A DNA stretch of 56,442 bases from Acidobacteriaceae bacterium (GTDB taxonomy: Bacteria > Acidobacteriota > Terriglobia > Terriglobales > Acidobacteriaceae): positions 1 through 56,442 of the forward strand of contig PMAT01000105.1 of the NCBI GenBank assembly GCA_003152695.1. Reading direction: 5' to 3'. Under the pieces are notes generated by a model. It did not search any database, was not told the DNA's origin, and was given only the letters and a program-made list of their open reading frames with translations. Both the position numbers and the translations under genes were made by a program. This document shows, piece after piece, positions 55,001 to 56,442 of the stretch (positions are counted from its first letter, which is position 1; each line of letters opens with the position of its first letter).

Positions 55001-56420
55001 TAAGTTGAGTTTGCAAAGACCAACGAGTCAGAGGAGGACTCAGCCTTGAACAGAGTATGCAGCATTTTCTCGCAGATTTTGCAGCTCATTTCACGAACCG
55101 GCTTTGACACAGCGGCCCGTAAACATAAAGCCGAACGGCACGCGCGCGGATTCAGCAGTTGGGGACAGTTTGTCGCCATGCTGTTTTGCCAACTGGGCGG
55201 GGCCAAGTCGCTGCGCGAAATTTGCGGCGGACTGGCGGCCAGTGAGGGCAAGCTGCGGCATTTAGGGTTGCCGCAGGCGCCGGCGCGCTCCACCTTGGCC
55301 TACGCCAACGAGCATCGTCCGTGGCAGTTATACGAAGAGCTATTCCAGCAGCTGCTGACCCAATGCCGGGGGTTAGCCGTGCAGCAATCTGCGGGCCGAC
55401 GCAAGTTCCGCTTCAAACACAAGCTGATCAGCATGGACGCGACGGTGATCGATCTGTGCGCCAGCGTTTTCGATTGGGCGCGATTCCGCCGTACCAAAGG
55501 CGCGGTCAAGCTGCACCTGCTGCTGGATCACGACGGTTTTCTCCCCTGCTATGCGGTGATCACCGAGGGCAAGCAGCATGAGATTGGAGTAGCCCGACAA
55601 CTGCGCTATGAGCCGGGGACCCTGCTGGCCATCGATCGCGGCTACCTGGACTACGGGTGGTTCGCCGCTCTGAGCCAACAGGGCGTGTACTTCGTCACCC
55701 GGATGAAGGACAACGCTGATTACCTGGTGGTGGAAGACCGAGAGTTGCCGCACCGCAAGGGTCTGCTGCGCGACCAGGTAATTTGCTTTTACCAGCAGGC
55801 ACGGGACGGACAGCAATGCTATTTCCGCCGCATCGAGTTCTACGACGAAGAGCAGGACCGGGTGCTGGTGTTTGTGACCAATCACCTGACCTTGGCTGCC
55901 GCCACCGTGGCGGAGGTGTACAAGCAGCGCTGGCAGATCGAGCTGTTTTTCAAAGCCTTAAAGCAAAATCTTCGGGTGAAGACCTTCATCGGGACTTCCG
56001 CCAATGCCCTGAAGACGCAAGTCTGGGCGGCGTTGATTGCCATGTTGCTGATCAAGTACCTGCAGTTGAAGGCCACCTTCGGCTGGTCGCTTTCCAATCT
56101 GGTGGCGCTGCTGCGGCAGCAGTTGTTCGTCTACCGTGACTTGTGGGTGTGGATCGATCATCCCTTTCAAGCCCCGGAGTTGCCGGAATCGCTACCGGAA
56201 CAACTGGCGATGGTCTGGCAGTAGTTGGACAGCAGCCCACTTCTCAAGGAAAACATCGTGGCCAAATTGACCATTTCGGGAGCTGCAATCTAGACAGCAT
56301 CCATCAGGGGAACCGATTTTCGAAGGGGCCAACCTGCTTTGTGCGAAGGCAGGAGAGGATGATTATGTCCCGCATTTCAGCAGCGCCGAGCCGAGTCCTC
56401 AGCTAACTTGGACAGCAATG
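54934..56420 (+). mobile_element. IS4-family insertion sequence, about 1.49 kb
   Basis: Inner-facing ends match at 14 of 20 bases: CATCCTCGTCCAAATTAACT at 54934-54953 versus CATTGCTGTCCAAGTTAGCT read inward from 56420. The transposase (55046-56224) is intact. The left end lies within the truncated TPR-type gene. No target-site duplication is certain from the remaining 22 bases to the window end. Confidence 0.75.
55046..56224 (+). CDS. IS4-family transposase, 392 aa
   Basis: TTG 55046 follows a strong GAGGAGGACTCAGCC. An N-terminal DUF4372-like region (residues 1-90, 'RARGFSSWGQFVAMLFCQLG' type) is followed by DDE residues: Asp in SMDATVIDL, Asp in AIDRGYLDYGW and Glu in YKQRWQIELFFKALKQNL (Y2R3E6K). 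The frame is complete, so the element could be active. It lies wholly inside the inverted repeats described above. Confidence 0.93.
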   Translation: MNRVCSIFSQILQLISRTGFDTAARKHKAERHARGFSSWGQFVAMLFCQLGGAKSLREICGGLAASEGKLRHLGLPQAPARSTLAYANEHRPWQLYEELFQQLLTQCRGLAVQQSAGRRKFRFKHKLISMDATVIDLCASVFDWARFRRTKGAVKLHLLLDHDGFLPCYAVITEGKQHEIGVARQLRYEPGTLLAIDRGYLDYGWFAALSQQGVYFVTRMKDNADYLVVEDRELPHRKGLLRDQVICFYQQARDGQQCYFRRIEFYDEEQDRVLVFVTNHLTLAAATVAEVYKQRWQIELFFKALKQNLRVKTFIGTSANALKTQVWAALIAMLLIKYLQLKATFGWSLSNLVALLRQQLFVYRDLWVWIDHPFQAPELPESLPEQLAMVWQ

Positions 56421-56442
56421 GTTTTGCATTATTGTCTATTTC

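Overview
The window looks like a chromosomal segment of an acidobacterium, probably class Terriglobia (Koribacter/Terriglobus-like). This is inferred from gene style, not from a marker-gene comparison. The signs are a GloVer-repeat surface protein, a solitary secretin with an Ala/Pro/Gln-rich N-terminus, a PDZ-containing histidine kinase beside an NtrC-type regulator, fairly high GC, and many dispersed intergenic palindromic repeats of the 'CATCCTGAGCG ... GAGTCGAAGGA' and 'GGCTTCAGCCC' kinds.

Layout. 1-4.5 kb is an accessory strip: a 5'-truncated DUF3800-like gene, two small hypotheticals, a proteasome-like Ntn-hydrolase gene, an IS1595-family transposase and repeat-filled DNA. 4.5-19.4 kb is mostly minus-strand core or envelope genes: a RibBA-type protein with a degenerate RibA half, an Ig-like lipoprotein, a secretin, a NuoI-like ferredoxin, a TonB-family protein, a diiron protein and a large two-component pair. 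19.9-30.9 kb is plus strand: AtoE-type transporter, pseudopilin-like protein, zinc alcohol dehydrogenase, hypF-hypC-hypD-hypE, a CBS-domain protein and ribosomal protein S1. A palindrome cluster, a CheY-like gene and tRNA-Val/tRNA-Asp follow.

32-42 kb holds the GloVer protein, a ClC channel with a palindromic operator candidate, bifunctional FtcD, a secreted hypothetical and a TPR lipoprotein-like gene. Then a DoxX-like membrane gene is bracketed by an intact tRNA-Arg and a 52-bp copy of that tRNA's 3' part, which looks like an attachment-site scar. 42-47 kb holds a possible structured RNA, an HMA-fold small protein, a copper-type P1B ATPase with three YHS and two heavy-metal-binding domains, and a TlpA-like thioredoxin.

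47.4-52.9 kb contains a glycosyltransferase, two tandem animal-type 6-pyruvoyl-tetrahydropterin synthases, folE and an SDR. Together these read as a tetrahydrobiopterin-type pathway. Rhomboid protease, TruB and a STAS protein follow. 53-56.4 kb is decaying DNA: a three-unit 72-bp repeat, a frameshifted STAS copy, and a membrane protein cut short by an IS4-family element whose inverted ends can be seen.

The best candidates for something new are the proteasome-like Ntn hydrolase (1629-2417), the paired-PTPS pterin operon (48560-50822), and the tRNA-Arg bracketed unit (40367-42021).
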